Shown piece by piece: positions 8,190-19,850 of a stretch of DNA of 64,000 nt. The stretch is from positions 1 to 64,000 of the forward strand of contig WSXZ01000004.1 in NCBI GenBank assembly GCA_009773555.1. The letters run 5' to 3'. Source of the DNA: Methylocystaceae bacterium (GTDB lineage: Bacteria > Pseudomonadota > Alphaproteobacteria > Rhizobiales > Beijerinckiaceae). The notes beneath the pieces are model-generated. The model worked only from the letters and a program-made list of their open reading frames with translations, was not told the origin of the DNA and ran no database searches. Made by a program: the position numbers and the translations under genes. Every line of letters begins with the position of its first letter. Positions within the stretch are counted from its first letter, which is position 1.

Positions 8190-8350
8190 GCGCAAACCCT
8201 CTCCCCGCCGGCGGGGAGAGGGAAGGGTGAGGGGCTTGGGGTTTTGACATGAGCGTTGATCGAAGCACGGAAGCAAACGTCAAGAATCCTTCGGCGAACG
8301 CACCTAGCCCCTCACCCCAACCCTCTCCCCGTGAACGGGGAGAGGGGGTG
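8190..8350. repeat. Inverted pair of C-rich/G-rich intergenic repeats (family D)
   Basis: The left copy contains the perfect palindrome CCCTCTCCCCGCC/GGCGGGGAGAGGG at 8197-8222, followed by AAGGGTGAGGGGCTTGGGG. The right copy (8304-8350) begins with the complement, AGCCCCTCACCCCAACCCTC, and has its own CTCTCCCC/GGGGAGAG hairpin. The two copies face each other across about 60 bp and would form a large cruciform. They fill the gap between the foreign operon and glyQ. Confidence 0.8.
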
Positions 8351-8359
8351 CACGCCGCC

Positions 8360-9301
8360 ATGCCCCCCGTCTCCCCCCACCTCTCCCCGATCCGCTCCTT
8401 CCAGGGGCTCATCCTCACGCTCCAAAACTTCTGGGCGGCTCAGGGCTGCGTCATCTTGCAGCCCTATGACATGGAGATGGGCGCGGGCACCTTTCATCCC
8501 GCCACGACGCTGCGCGCGCTCGGCCCAAAGCCCTGGCGCGCGGCCTATGCGCAGCCTTGCCGGCGCCCCAAGGACGGGCGCTATGGCGAGAACCCCAATC
8601 GCCTGCAGCATTATTATCAGTTCCAGGTGATCCTCAAACCCTCGCCCCCCGATCTGCAGGAGCTCTATCTCGCGTCGCTCTCCGCGATTGGCGTCGACCC
8701 GAAGCTCCACGACATCCGCTTCGTCGAGGACGACTGGGAAAGCCCGACGCTCGGCGCCTGGGGGCTTGGGTGGGAATGCTGGTGCGACGGCATGGAGGTC
8801 TCGCAGTTCACTTACTTCCAGCAGGTCGCGGGCTTCGAATGCGCGCCGGTCGCCGGCGAACTCACCTATGGCTTGGAGCGTCTCGCCTGCTATCTGCAGG
8901 GCGTCGATAGCATCATGGACCTGAATTTCAACGGCCGCGACGGCGACGAGAAAGTCACCTACGCCGACGTCTTCCTGCAGGCCGAGCAGGAATATTCGCG
9001 CCACAATTTTGAAGCCGCCGACACGGGAAAACTCTTCGAGGATTTTAAAGACGCCGAATCCGAATGCGAGCGCCTCTTACATTTTGGCGCGGGCTCGGGC
9101 GACGAGATGCATCTCATGGCGCTGCCGGCCTATGACCAATGCATCAAGGCGAGCCACGCCTTCAATCTTCTCGACGCGCGCGGCGTAATCTCGGTGGGCC
9201 TGCGGCGCGGCCTGGCTGCGCACGGCGGGCGGCGGCGCGAACGGATAGGCGCCGGCGCTATTGCGAAAGCCTCAATCGGCGCCCACCTCGATAAGAGGTA
9301 A
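8360..9301 (+). CDS. glyQ: Glycyl-tRNA synthetase alpha subunit with damaged C-terminus
   Basis: The protein catalyses glycine activation for tRNA-Gly as half of the alpha2-beta2 enzyme. Residues 10 to about 275 match the family throughout ([47 protein letters not shown]). After GVISV (codon ending at 9196) the frame becomes arginine-rich. The expected tail [12 protein letters not shown] reappears in the +1 frame from 9198 and ends with TAG at 9246-9248. The intervening TERQ...AK segment is absent. This is therefore a deletion of roughly 15 codons that also shifts frame. The start ATG at 8360 follows the upstream repeat. The beta-subunit gene glyS, which normally follows, is not in the window. 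Confidence 0.88.
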   Translation: MPPVSPHLSPIRSFQGLILTLQNFWAAQGCVILQPYDMEMGAGTFHPATTLRALGPKPWRAAYAQPCRRPKDGRYGENPNRLQHYYQFQVILKPSPPDLQELYLASLSAIGVDPKLHDIRFVEDDWESPTLGAWGLGWECWCDGMEVSQFTYFQQVAGFECAPVAGELTYGLERLACYLQGVDSIMDLNFNGRDGDEKVTYADVFLQAEQEYSRHNFEAADTGKLFEDFKDAESECERLLHFGAGSGDEMHLMALPAYDQCIKASHAFNLLDARGVISVGLRRGLAAHGGRRRERIGAGAIAKASIGAHLDKR

Positions 9302-9527
9302 CAGCGTTTGTCATGCGCGTTGGCGCACATCTTCCAAGATCATCGCCATGCATCAATGTGCGTGAGACGGGCAACCGTCTTGCGCCGTTGGCGAGTAGCG
9401 GCGCGTGCGCGCCTGTCCTGTCTTTTGCCAGGAACCCAAGAGACATGGATGGGCGCGCGCTCCCTTGACGCTGTGCCCGTTTCGTTCTAGTCATGTTCCG
9501 TGTTCATCCTCGTTAGCGGATCGTGCC

Positions 9528-9950
9528 ATGTATCAGCCCCGTTATCCGTCTTTCAGCATAGCTCGCAGCGCCTCTAGCAGCGTCTTGGGGCAAACGCTTG
9601 AGGAGTCCGCGCCGCGCGGCCAGGCGCTTCAATCGCTCGCCGAGACGGATTCGCTGCGCAGCCGGTTCTTTTCGTGGCGCGGCGCTTCCGGCCGCCGCTA
9701 TGTGTGCTCGGTGTTTCAGTCGGGCGAGGAGTCTTTCGTCGCCGACGTGACGAATGGCGTCGTCATCGGCGTCGCGCGGGAGGGCGCGGCGACGCGGCCG
9801 GTCTGCGTCTTTCTCGCGCAGGAACGCAGCTACGGCGACCGCCGCGGGCTGCGCGAGATCGCGCGGGAGCTCGGCGTCGCCGAATGGCATGTGCATTTTT
9901 GCGCCGACGCCGCGTCGCTGCGCGATCTTTCCGCGTCGCTGCTCAACTGA
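9528..9950 (+). CDS. Conserved hypothetical protein
   Basis: The 140-residue protein has a Ser-rich N-terminus, then a compact region with SRFFSWRGASGRRYVCSVF and a later block GVVIGVAREG...RPVCVFLAQ. I do not recognise a functional family. There is no signal peptide or membrane segment, so it should be cytosolic. The start is the ATG at 9528; the longer frame upstream has no ribosome-binding site and crosses intergenic sequence. It stands alone between glyQ and the convergent cyclotransferase gene. Confidence 0.7.
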   Translation: MYQPRYPSFSIARSASSSVLGQTLEESAPRGQALQSLAETDSLRSRFFSWRGASGRRYVCSVFQSGEESFVADVTNGVVIGVAREGAATRPVCVFLAQERSYGDRRGLREIARELGVAEWHVHFCADAASLRDLSASLLN

Positions 9951-10070
9951 TCAGGCGGACCGTCTGTAGCGTAAGCGTTGCGTCGCGAGTTTCGTGCGCG
10001 CAAGTCTGTGCGCGCAAGCGTTGCGTCGTTGCATAAAAGCGTTGCGCAAAGCGTTGCGTATGGCGTCGCG

Positions 10071-10667
10071 TCAAAGCGGCGTCGGCTCATCGCCGGCGCC
10101 GCCGGTCGCGGGCCCGGTCCTGCAGGACTCATGATCGAGCCGGCGGACGACCCCGGCGAGCTCGGCGTCATGGATGTCGAGCCGCAGCAGATGTTCGTAG
10201 GTGTTGCGCACATAGGCGGGATTGTCGCCATTGAGGCCGACGCCCTCGGCGATCAGGCGAATCATCTCGTCTTCCGGCAGCCGCCCGGCATATTGAATAT
10301 GCGTGCGGTCGACGACATAGGCGAGGGCCTTGGCGCAGCCGCCGTCCACAAATCGCACGCCGAGCGTTTTCTCCAGATAGACCGAGGTGACGAGTTCGCG
10401 TTCGCGCAGATAGCGAATCGTTTCGGCGCGGTCGCGGCCCGCGATCTTGAAGGCGACGCCCTGGCAGGAGCCGCCGCGATCCAGCCCCAGCACCAGTCCC
10501 GGCCGCTCCGGCGTGCCGCGGTGGACATGCGAGAAGATGCACAGCGCGCGGTGATAGCCGTGCACCCAGGCGAGCGCGCTGTCGATGAAGTCGAAGCCCG
10601 GCCGCCACATCAGCGACCCGTAGCCGAACACCCAGAAATCTTCGTCCCGCGAACTGGCTGAACCCAT
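10071..10667 (-). CDS. ChaC-like gamma-glutamylcyclotransferase
   Basis: This family cleaves glutathione, or other gamma-glutamyl peptides, to 5-oxoproline and the remaining amino acid or dipeptide in the cytosol. The diagnostic N-terminal VFGYGSLMWRPGF is seen, as is CQGVAFKIAG. The catalytic Glu position falls in the ERELVTSVYLEK region. The 198-residue length fits bacterial ChaC. I chose the ATG at 10667 because AGGG lies just upstream; the longer frame would start at a TTG. It converges with the hypothetical gene ending at 9950. Confidence 0.87.
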   Translation of the reverse strand: MGSASSRDEDFWVFGYGSLMWRPGFDFIDSALAWVHGYHRALCIFSHVHRGTPERPGLVLGLDRGGSCQGVAFKIAGRDRAETIRYLRERELVTSVYLEKTLGVRFVDGGCAKALAYVVDRTHIQYAGRLPEDEMIRLIAEGVGLNGDNPAYVRNTYEHLLRLDIHDAELAGVVRRLDHESCRTGPATGGAGDEPTPL

Positions 10668-10734
10668 TCTTCGCCCTGGAGCCTCGCGATTTCGTGAAAG
10701 CGGCCGAGTTGCAGCGCTCAATCTTTCACCCTCG

Positions 10735-10952
10735 ACCTCGTCCTTCGAGACGCCGCCTAAAGGCGGCTCCTCAGGATGAGGTCAAGGGGAGCCGCAGCTT
10801 TCACCTTCCTGAGGCAATAGTTTCCTCCTGAACCAATGGGTTTCCTCATCCTGAGGAACCCGCACCCAAGTCGGGCTTGCCCGACTTGGGCTTCAAATGC
10901 CGATCTCGGGTAAACCCGAGATTGGTGCAGGCGTCTCGAAGGACGAGGAAAG
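10735..10952. repeat. CCTCATCCTGAGG-type repeat pair (family E)
   Basis: A unit CCTCGTCCTTCGAGACGCC...CTCAGGATGAGG at 10737-10782 is followed by an inverted, longer unit CCTCATCCTGAGGAACCC...GTCTCGAAGGACGAGG at about 10846-10950. The longer unit has inner hairpins AAGTCGGGC/GCCCGACTT and ATCTCGGGT/ACCCGAGAT. This is a well-known style of dispersed intergenic repeat in Hyphomicrobiales. The remaining bases up to smc (10953-11147) show no gene and should hold the smc promoter. Confidence 0.8.
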
Positions 10953-11147
10953 CCATTGGCCCTACGCTGCTAAGGACGAGTCTCTTTCCTATTTTTTCCG
11001 CCGCAATCCTGCGATGCAATAAAAATCGTGATTCGGTGGCGAAATGCGACGCGCCTCCGTCTCGGCTGCGCCTTCCATAGTGCCTACCCACAACATATCG
11101 CGTCGGTTTTCTTGCTTTCCCCTGCAGTTTGTGGCGGTCTTTAGGCA

Positions 11148-14627
<3,480 letters not shown>

Positions 14628-14660
14628 TGCCCAATTTCGGTTGATCTGTTCGCAACGCCG

Positions 14661-14766
14661 TCATTCCCGGCAGGCCGAAGGCCTGACCGGGAATCCAGAG
14701 CCGATCCAGGAATGCTGGTTTTGATTCTGGATTCCCGATCGCGCGCAAGACGCGCGTCGGGAATGA
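14661..14766. repeat. Family A palindromic repeat, copy 2
   Basis: It has the same TCATTCCCGG...CCGGGAATCCAGAGC...TGGATTCCCGATC...GTCGGGAATGA structure as 888-996. It begins about 33 bp after the smc stop and lies between smc and the AI-2E-type permease, where it may end smc transcription. Confidence 0.85.
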
Positions 14767-14812
14767 CTTGCGAGCGGTTCGAACGAAAATCGTATGATCG
14801 GGCGAAGCTGAC

Positions 14813-15854
14813 ATGACCAGAAGCGAATTCGTTCTGCGCTCGGCGATTTTCATTGCGCTCGCCCTGGCGCCGTTTCTCATCTGGCTGCTCTTCAATGTCA
14901 TCGTCCTTGCGACAGGCGCGGTGCTTGTGGCGACGCTCATTCATCTCGTCGCGACGCCGTTCTTGAATCTCCGCCTGCCGCGCGGCGTGGCGCTCACGCT
15001 TTCGGGCCTGCTGATCGCCTCGATCGTCGGCGGAACCTTCTATCTCTTCGGCCGGACGATGGCCGGCGAGTTTCACGACGTGCTGCGCCGCGCCGAGCAG
15101 ACCGCGGACGCGATCTCGCTCGAAATCGCCCGATCGGGACTCTCCGACTATCTGCCAAAATCGTTGAGCGAAGATTTTTCGTTGTCGAGTCTGATCGGAC
15201 GGTCGTTCACCGTCAGCATCGAGGCCGTACTTGGCGGGCTCGTGGCTTTTTTCGCCGGCGTGTTCATCGCGAGCGAGCCGGCGCTCTACAGCGAAGGCTT
15301 CACGCTGCTGTTTGCGCCGCGCTGGCGCAACAGAGCGCGCGAAACGCTCGGTCACGTCTCCACCGCGCTGCGCCGCTGGCTGCTCGGTCAGATGATTGAA
15401 ATGGTGACGATGGGCGTCATGGCCGGCGTCGCCGTCTGGCTCATCGGCCTGCCGTCGCCCTTCGCGCTTGGCGCCATAATCGGGGCTCTCGGAATTCATC
15501 CCCTATATCGGGCCGATTCTGGCGATCTTTCCTTCAGTGGCGGTCGCGGCCACGATCGGACCCTACACGATGCTTTGGACAATCCTCGCCTATCTCGCCA
15601 TTCATCAGCTCGACGGCAACATGATCATGCCGCTCATCCAGCGGCAATTGGTGCGCGTGCCGCCGGCGCTGATGCTGATTTCGATCGCGCTTTTCGGCAC
15701 GCTGTTCGGATTGGGCGCCACGATCTTCGCCGCGCCGCTGACGGTCGTCATCTATGTCGCGGTGATCAAGCTCTATGTGCGGGATACGCTGGGCGAGTCG
15801 ACGACGCTGCCGGGAGAGAAGGCGCAGCCGAAGAGTCTGCCGGGCGGTGGATGA
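14813..15854 (+). pseudogene. AI-2E family (PerM/TqsA-like) permease, frameshifted
   Basis: The family comprises multispanning inner-membrane transporters. The first frame (14813 to about 15490) encodes the N-terminal membrane helices and a loop up to ALGAIIGAL. A single extra G at 15491-15492 in CTCGGAATTC then shifts the frame. Continuing in the other frame restores the conserved EFIPYIGPILAIFP and LYVRDTLGE and a proper stop at 15854. The repaired protein would be about 346 residues, the normal length. The lesion could be a real inactivating insertion or a sequencing error in a G run. Confidence 0.8.
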
Positions 15855-15928
15855 GTGCAATCTCGCGGAGCGGCGATCAAATTGAAAAGCGCCGCCTGCG
15901 CGTTGACGGACGCCAATGAAACTCGTAT

Positions 15929-15946
15929 GTAACCACATGTAGTCAC
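15929..15946. promoter_or_regulatory. Candidate operator of the Phd/VapC operon
   Basis: An imperfect inverted repeat GTAACCACATGTAGTCAC is centred on ACATGT at 15935-15940, with 14 of 18 positions symmetric. It lies 13 bp before the antitoxin start, where Phd-type antitoxins bind to autoregulate. Assignment rests on position and symmetry only. Confidence 0.45.
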
Positions 15947-15958
15947 GAGGCTGCATGA

Positions 15959-16201
15959 ATGAAAACAGTAAAACTCAGAGATGCGAAAGCGCTTCTCTCC
16001 GCGCTTATCGAAGACGCGGCGCAGGGTCGGCCAACGACGATTACGCGGCACGGCGTCGCCGTGGCGGTTCTCACGCCCATCGAAGCGGCGCGAAAACTTT
16101 ATCCGCAGAAGACGCGCAGCTTCGCCGATCTCCTATTGTCTTTTCCCGGCGGCGTCGAATTCGAGCGCAACGCCTCGCCGCCGCGCGACGTTGACCTGTG
16201 A
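15959..16201 (+). CDS. Phd/YefM-type antitoxin
   Basis: The 80-residue protein begins MKTVKLRDAKALLSALIEDA, followed by GRPTTITRHGVAVAVLTPIE. This is the standard Phd/YefM fold that binds operator DNA with its N-terminus and neutralises a toxin with its C-terminus. The toxin gene starts inside its stop codon (GTGA overlap at 16198-16201), so the two are translationally coupled. The C-terminal part (FPGGVEFERN) should wrap the PIN toxin. Confidence 0.88.
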   Translation: MKTVKLRDAKALLSALIEDAAQGRPTTITRHGVAVAVLTPIEAARKLYPQKTRSFADLLLSFPGGVEFERNASPPRDVDL

Positions 16202-16641
16202 CCTTAAATTATCTGTTGGATACATCCGTCATTTCATTGCTTGCGCCTGAGCGGCCGAGACTGAGCGCCGACTTTGTGAAGTGGATCGACAGCCGGCAAG
16301 ACCAGCTGTTTCTTTCCGCAGTTACAGTCCTCGAAATTGAGCAGGGAATAAAAAAACTCATGCGTGCGGGAGGGTCAGCGCGGGCTGACCGACTTTCGGA
16401 ATGGTTGAATGCGATTCTGTGTGATTTCGGCGATCGCATTCTGGTCGTCGACGCGACCGTCGCGCGTCTTGCCGGCGCTATGTCCGACGCTACAATCGCA
16501 GCCGGCGCACACCCCGGGCTTGCCGATGTCTTGATCGCCGCGACGGCGAAAGCGCATTCGGCGCTGGTGCTGACTCGTAACGGCAGACATTTTGCTGCGC
16601 TGGGAGCCGACTTCGTGGATCCGCTTGAGAGTCTGCCGTAG
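16198..16641 (+). CDS. VapC-like PIN-domain toxin ribonuclease
   Basis: The 147-residue PIN protein shows the acidic active-site series: D8 in YLLDTSVISLL, E46 in VTVLEIEQGI, D109 in GLADVLIAATA, and an Asp in the C-terminal DFVDPLE. VapC toxins cleave tRNA or rRNA to arrest growth. The RNxxHF segment (RNGRHFAALGADF) is typical of the family. It starts at a GTG overlapping the antitoxin stop. All four acidic residues are kept, so the toxin looks intact. Confidence 0.9.
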   Translation: MTLNYLLDTSVISLLAPERPRLSADFVKWIDSRQDQLFLSAVTVLEIEQGIKKLMRAGGSARADRLSEWLNAILCDFGDRILVVDATVARLAGAMSDATIAAGAHPGLADVLIAATAKAHSALVLTRNGRHFAALGADFVDPLESLP

Positions 16642-16698
16642 CGTCCTGCGACGAACGCCGTCGTCCTGCCGTAGCAATTGAATTGCAAATAAAGACTC

Positions 16699-17394
16699 AT
16701 GGATTGGCGCGCGCCGGTAATGGATTATTGCGAAAGGCAGAGCACGGCCTTCTGGGCGGAGCCGGCGAATGCGCTGAGCAATTTCGCTTTCGTGATCGCC
16801 GCCGCCAGCGCCTTTCTTCTTTGGCGACGGCGGGGCGGGGCGGACTATCCTGCGCTCGCGCTCATCATCGTCACGGCGTCGGTCGGCGTCGGGAGTTTTG
16901 TCTTCCATACGGTGGCGACGCGCGGCGCCATGCTGCTCGACGTCATTCCGATCGCGATCTTCATCTATGGCTATTTCCTGCTGGCGCTTCGCCGTTACTT
17001 TCGTGTGCCGATAGTTTTGGCGACGACGATCACGCTCGCTTTCGCGGCCCTTTCATTTTTCGCGACGACGGTTGACGCGCTGAACGGGTCGGTCGGCTAT
17101 CTGCCGGCGCTCGCGGCGCTGGCGATCTTCGCCGCGCTGCTTTGGACGCGGCGCGGGCAAGGCGCAACCGCGCACGCGCTTGCAGCCGCCGCGCTGCTTT
17201 TCGCAATCTCGCTTGTCTTTCGAACGATTGACCGCGCGATCTGTCCCGCCTTTCCACTCGGCGCGCATCTCGTCTGGCACGTGCTGAACGCTTGCGTGTT
17301 GTGGCTCCTGCTGCGCGCGGCGATCATCGCCACAGCCCGCCGCGACGATCAGGCGACCCCGATCCAGAACGCGAATGAGCCGACGGCGGCGTGA
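16699..17394 (+). CDS. Ceramidase-family (CREST) integral membrane hydrolase
   Basis: The 231-residue protein has about seven membrane segments. Its N-terminus MDYCERQS...FWAEPANALSNFAFV is the alkaline ceramidase signature. The conserved metal-site residues of the CREST superfamily are visible as S in VGVGSFVFHT with its His, the Asp in LLDVIPI, and the C-terminal HLVWHVLNA histidines. In eukaryotes such enzymes hydrolyse ceramides; the bacterial substrate is not known and might be a sphingolipid-like or other amide lipid. Its 3' end overlaps the tail of the convergent broken CPBP gene by 46 bp. Confidence 0.85.
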   Translation: MDWRAPVMDYCERQSTAFWAEPANALSNFAFVIAAASAFLLWRRRGGADYPALALIIVTASVGVGSFVFHTVATRGAMLLDVIPIAIFIYGYFLLALRRYFRVPIVLATTITLAFAALSFFATTVDALNGSVGYLPALAALAIFAALLWTRRGQGATAHALAAAALLFAISLVFRTIDRAICPAFPLGAHLVWHVLNACVLWLLLRAAIIATARRDDQATPIQNANEPTAA

Positions 17395-17914
17395 GAGGCG
17401 GTCAGCGGCCAGACGTTGCGCGTGAAAAGATAGGCGGTGCTCCAAGCGACGCCAGCGAGAAACGTGTTGGCGAGCAGGACGGGATCGCCATAGGCGCCGT
17501 GCATCAGCGAAAAGACCGCCGAGGAAAACAGCACGTAATTGCGTCCGCTCATCTGCAGCCGATCGGCGATCAGCTTGGGGACCGAGCGGCAGACGAGGGC
17601 GCGAAGGCGACCCAGTTCGGCTCAGCGGCCGAGTGGTTCAGGAACTGCGCTTCGACGACGATTCCCGCCAGAAGCAGGCAGGTCAGCGCGCCGCAGATCA
17701 GCCAGGCGCGACCGCCTCGCGGCGCGCCCAGACCGAGTTCGGCGAAGGAATATCCCCCGAGCACGCAGGCCGCGATGCAAAGAACGGAAACGACAAGCAG
17801 CGCCTCGAAGCGTATTTGGAATGATAGCGCGCCGGCGGCGATCGCGAGGCTCGGCGCGAGCAGCAAGAGCACGAAGCCGATCAGCGGCGCCAGGGATCGC
17901 AGGGGAAGCGTCAT
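17349..17914 (-). pseudogene. CPBP intramembrane protease, catalytic segment deleted
   Basis: The N-terminal membrane part begins MTLPLRSLAPLIGFVLLLL at 17914 and stays in frame to NWVAFAP. The C-terminal part (VPKLIADRLQMSG, then NYVLFSSAVFSLMHG and LTASHAAVGSFAFW) is in another frame from about 17590 downwards. The EExxxR helix that must lie between them, and that carries the catalytic glutamates of CPBP (Rce1-like) proteases, is missing. The frame break therefore comes from a deletion of perhaps 40-80 bp and the protein cannot be an active protease. Confidence 0.75.
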
Positions 17915-18060
17915 AAAAGCGTAACAGACTTTCCCCTGTCACAGTTCCGTGCGCCCGAGCGCCGGCAAATTGACGCGCCGCGGCGCCTCGTTGGAGAGCA
18001 GATGGGTCTGTTCCAATAAACAGGCTTTTGTTTCAATGAGTTATCTGGACGAGCCTCGCC

Positions 18061-18089
18061 TTGACTAAATGAAAGACCGGAAATATGTT
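18061..18089 (+). promoter_or_regulatory. Candidate sigma-70 promoter of the atp operon
   Basis: TTGACT at 18061-18066 and TATGTT at 18084-18089 are separated by 17 bp, the optimal spacing. They lie about 140 bp before the atpI start in a 312-bp gene-free stretch that holds nothing else recognisable. Confidence 0.45.
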
Positions 18090-18226
18090 GCGCGCGGCTC
18101 GAAAGGATTGGCCGCAAAGCCGAGAATTTCGCGCCGTCTCCCGAACGGTTCGACTTTTCCGTCGCGCGGCGTCGCGCCATCGTTCAATTTTTGCGCATGG
18201 CGCAATCTGCGAGGCGAACAACGCCG

Positions 18227-18574
18227 ATGAGCGACGAAAACGACGACGACGCGGAAGACGCGGAGCGCGCGGCGCTCAATGCGCGGCTCAGCAAGCTCAA
18301 CGCGGCCTTGCGCAAGGTCGATGAAGAGCAGGCCGCCGCCGAAGCGGCGCCGCGGACGGAGCGCAAGGGCTTCACGCGCGCCATGCGCGTCGGCCTCAAC
18401 GCTTTCTCCGAATTCGTCGGGGCGGTGTTGGTCAGCGCCTTTATCGGCTGGCAGGCGGATCAGTGGCTTGGCACGACGCCATGGCTTCTGATCGTGATGC
18501 TCGGACTGGGCGTCGCGGCGGGGTTTTGGAATGTCTATCGCGTGGCGAAGCCGAAAGCGCCGGGCGAGGAGTAG
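18227..18574 (+). CDS. atpI: F0F1 ATP synthase subunit I
   Basis: AtpI is a small membrane protein that helps assemble the c-ring. The 115-residue product has an acidic coiled-coil N-terminus (NDDDAEDAERAALNARLSKL) and two membrane segments, with FIGWQADQWLGTTPW between them as in alphaproteobacterial AtpI. The start is placed at the ATG at 18227; an ATG at 18197 in frame is possible. It leads the F0 operon. Its TAG stop is the first triplet of a family C repeat that separates it from atpB. Confidence 0.87.
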   Translation: MSDENDDDAEDAERAALNARLSKLNAALRKVDEEQAAAEAAPRTERKGFTRAMRVGLNAFSEFVGAVLVSAFIGWQADQWLGTTPWLLIVMLGLGVAAGFWNVYRVAKPKAPGEE

Positions 18575-18663
18575 AGCAGGTTCGATGAGCACCTGCTCCG
18601 ACGTTTTGATTTTGAGCGATTCCTATCGATCACATGATTCGATGTGATCGGGAGGCGCTCTAG
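18572..18663. repeat. TAGAGC palindromic repeat, family C, copy 3 (inverted, short)
   Basis: It starts TAGAGCAGGTTCGATGAGC and ends GGGAGGCGCTCTAG, which is the reverse orientation of the copies at 2728 and 20932 with the AAAAAGT hairpin missing. The first TAG is the atpI stop codon. The hairpin structure lies inside the operon between atpI and atpB. Confidence 0.8.
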
Positions 18664-18723
18664 GGAACACCAAGGCGCGTCCTAGCGCCAAGCGGGGCCG
18701 GGCGGCGACGCTCGGAAAAAGCG

Positions 18724-19491
18724 ATGAATCCGGAAGAAGCAGCCGCAAAGTCCAATCCCATCGAGCAGTTCGAGCTGCATCGACTGTGGCCCTTCGAGAT
18801 CAACGGCGTCGAGACGTCCTTCACCAACGCCTCGCTGTTCATGTTGCTCGCCGCGCTCGGCGTCGTCGCGCTGATGATCCTTGCGACCTCCAAGAAGGCG
18901 ATCGTGCCGGGCCGCGTGCAGGCCATGGCGGAGATGCTCTATGAATTCGTCGCCGGCATGGTGCGTCAGACTGCCGGGACGGAAGGGATGAAGTTTTTTC
19001 CCTTTGTCTTCACGCTCTTCGCCTTCATTCTCATCGCCAATCTGATCGGGCTTGTGCCCTACACCTATTCGGTGACGAGCCAGATCGTCGTCACTTTCGC
19101 CTTCGCGATCGTGGTGATCTCGCTCGTGGTCGTTTACGGCCTCTATCGCCACGGCTTCGGCTTCCTCAACCTTTTCGTGCCGCATGGCGTGCCGCTGCCG
19201 GTGCTCGTCGTGCTGGTGCCGATCGAGATCATCTCCTTCTTGTCGCGACCGGTGTCGCTTTCCGTCCGTCTGTTCGCCAACATCCTCGCCGGCCACATCA
19301 CTCTCGCCGTGTTCGGCGGCTTCGTGGTGATGCTGCTCGGGGCCGGCGCCTGGGCGGCGCTCGCGCCCGTGCCGATCCTGGCGATCGTCGCGCTCTATGC
19401 GCTCGAACTGCTCGTCGCCTGTCTGCAGGCGTTCGTCTTCAGCGTTCTCACATGCGTCTATCTGAACGACGCTATTCACCCGGGCCACTGA
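18724..19491 (+). CDS. atpB: F0F1 ATP synthase subunit a
   Basis: Subunit a forms the proton half-channels next to the c-ring in the inner membrane. The 255-residue protein shows the essential arginine segment SLSVRLFANILAGH and the C-terminal LELLVACLQAFVFSVLTC helix with its conserved Gln. N-terminal IEQFELHRLWPF and later LIGLVPYTYSVTSQ are typical of alphaproteobacteria. It is followed 45 bp later by atpE in the same operon. Confidence 0.97.
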   Translation: MNPEEAAAKSNPIEQFELHRLWPFEINGVETSFTNASLFMLLAALGVVALMILATSKKAIVPGRVQAMAEMLYEFVAGMVRQTAGTEGMKFFPFVFTLFAFILIANLIGLVPYTYSVTSQIVVTFAFAIVVISLVVVYGLYRHGFGFLNLFVPHGVPLPVLVVLVPIEIISFLSRPVSLSVRLFANILAGHITLAVFGGFVVMLLGAGAWAALAPVPILAIVALYALELLVACLQAFVFSVLTCVYLNDAIHPGH

Positions 19492-19536
19492 TAAAAATCG
19501 AACAATAAACGTCGCCCCATTCAGCAGGAGAAAGAT

Positions 19537-19758
19537 ATGTCAGAAATGCAACTCGTCGGCGCCGGACTGGCGGCGATCGGCACCGGCGCTGCGGCGATCG
19601 GCGTCGGTATCATTTTCGGCAATTTCGTCAACGGCGCGCTGCGCAACCCGTCGGCGGCCGCTTCCCAGTTCACCAACGCCATCATCGGCGCGGCGCTGGC
19701 CGAAGGGCTGGGCATCTTCGCCTTTCTGATCGCGATCCTGCTGTTCCTCAAGCAGTGA
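19537..19758 (+). CDS. atpE: F0F1 ATP synthase subunit c
   Basis: This 73-residue proteolipid forms the rotor ring. The first helix is glycine-rich ([21 protein letters not shown]), the polar loop is ALRNPSAA, and the second helix carries the proton-carrying Glu in [20 protein letters not shown] clear AGGAG lies upstream of the ATG. A GC-rich hairpin follows its stop, which may let the c subunit be made in excess over downstream subunits. Confidence 0.97.
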   Translation: MSEMQLVGAGLAAIGTGAAAIGVGIIFGNFVNGALRNPSAAASQFTNAIIGAALAEGLGIFAFLIAILLFLKQ

Positions 19759-19763
19759 ATTTT

Positions 19764-19796
19764 CGCGCCCGGCTTTGCGGCCGGGCGCGCTTTCTC
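19764..19796 (+). terminator. Intra-operon hairpin after atpE
   Basis: A perfect 10-bp stem CGCGCCCGGC (19764-19773) / GCCGGGCGCG (19780-19789) with a six-base loop is followed by CTTTCTC. The T run is poor, so it is more likely an attenuator or mRNA-stabilising structure between atpE and atpF' than a full terminator. Confidence 0.6.
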
Positions 19797-19850
19797 ACGC
19801 GCCGCGCGGCCGCCGCGCGGCCTTTGTCGAGACTTGGATAGACTTGGATC

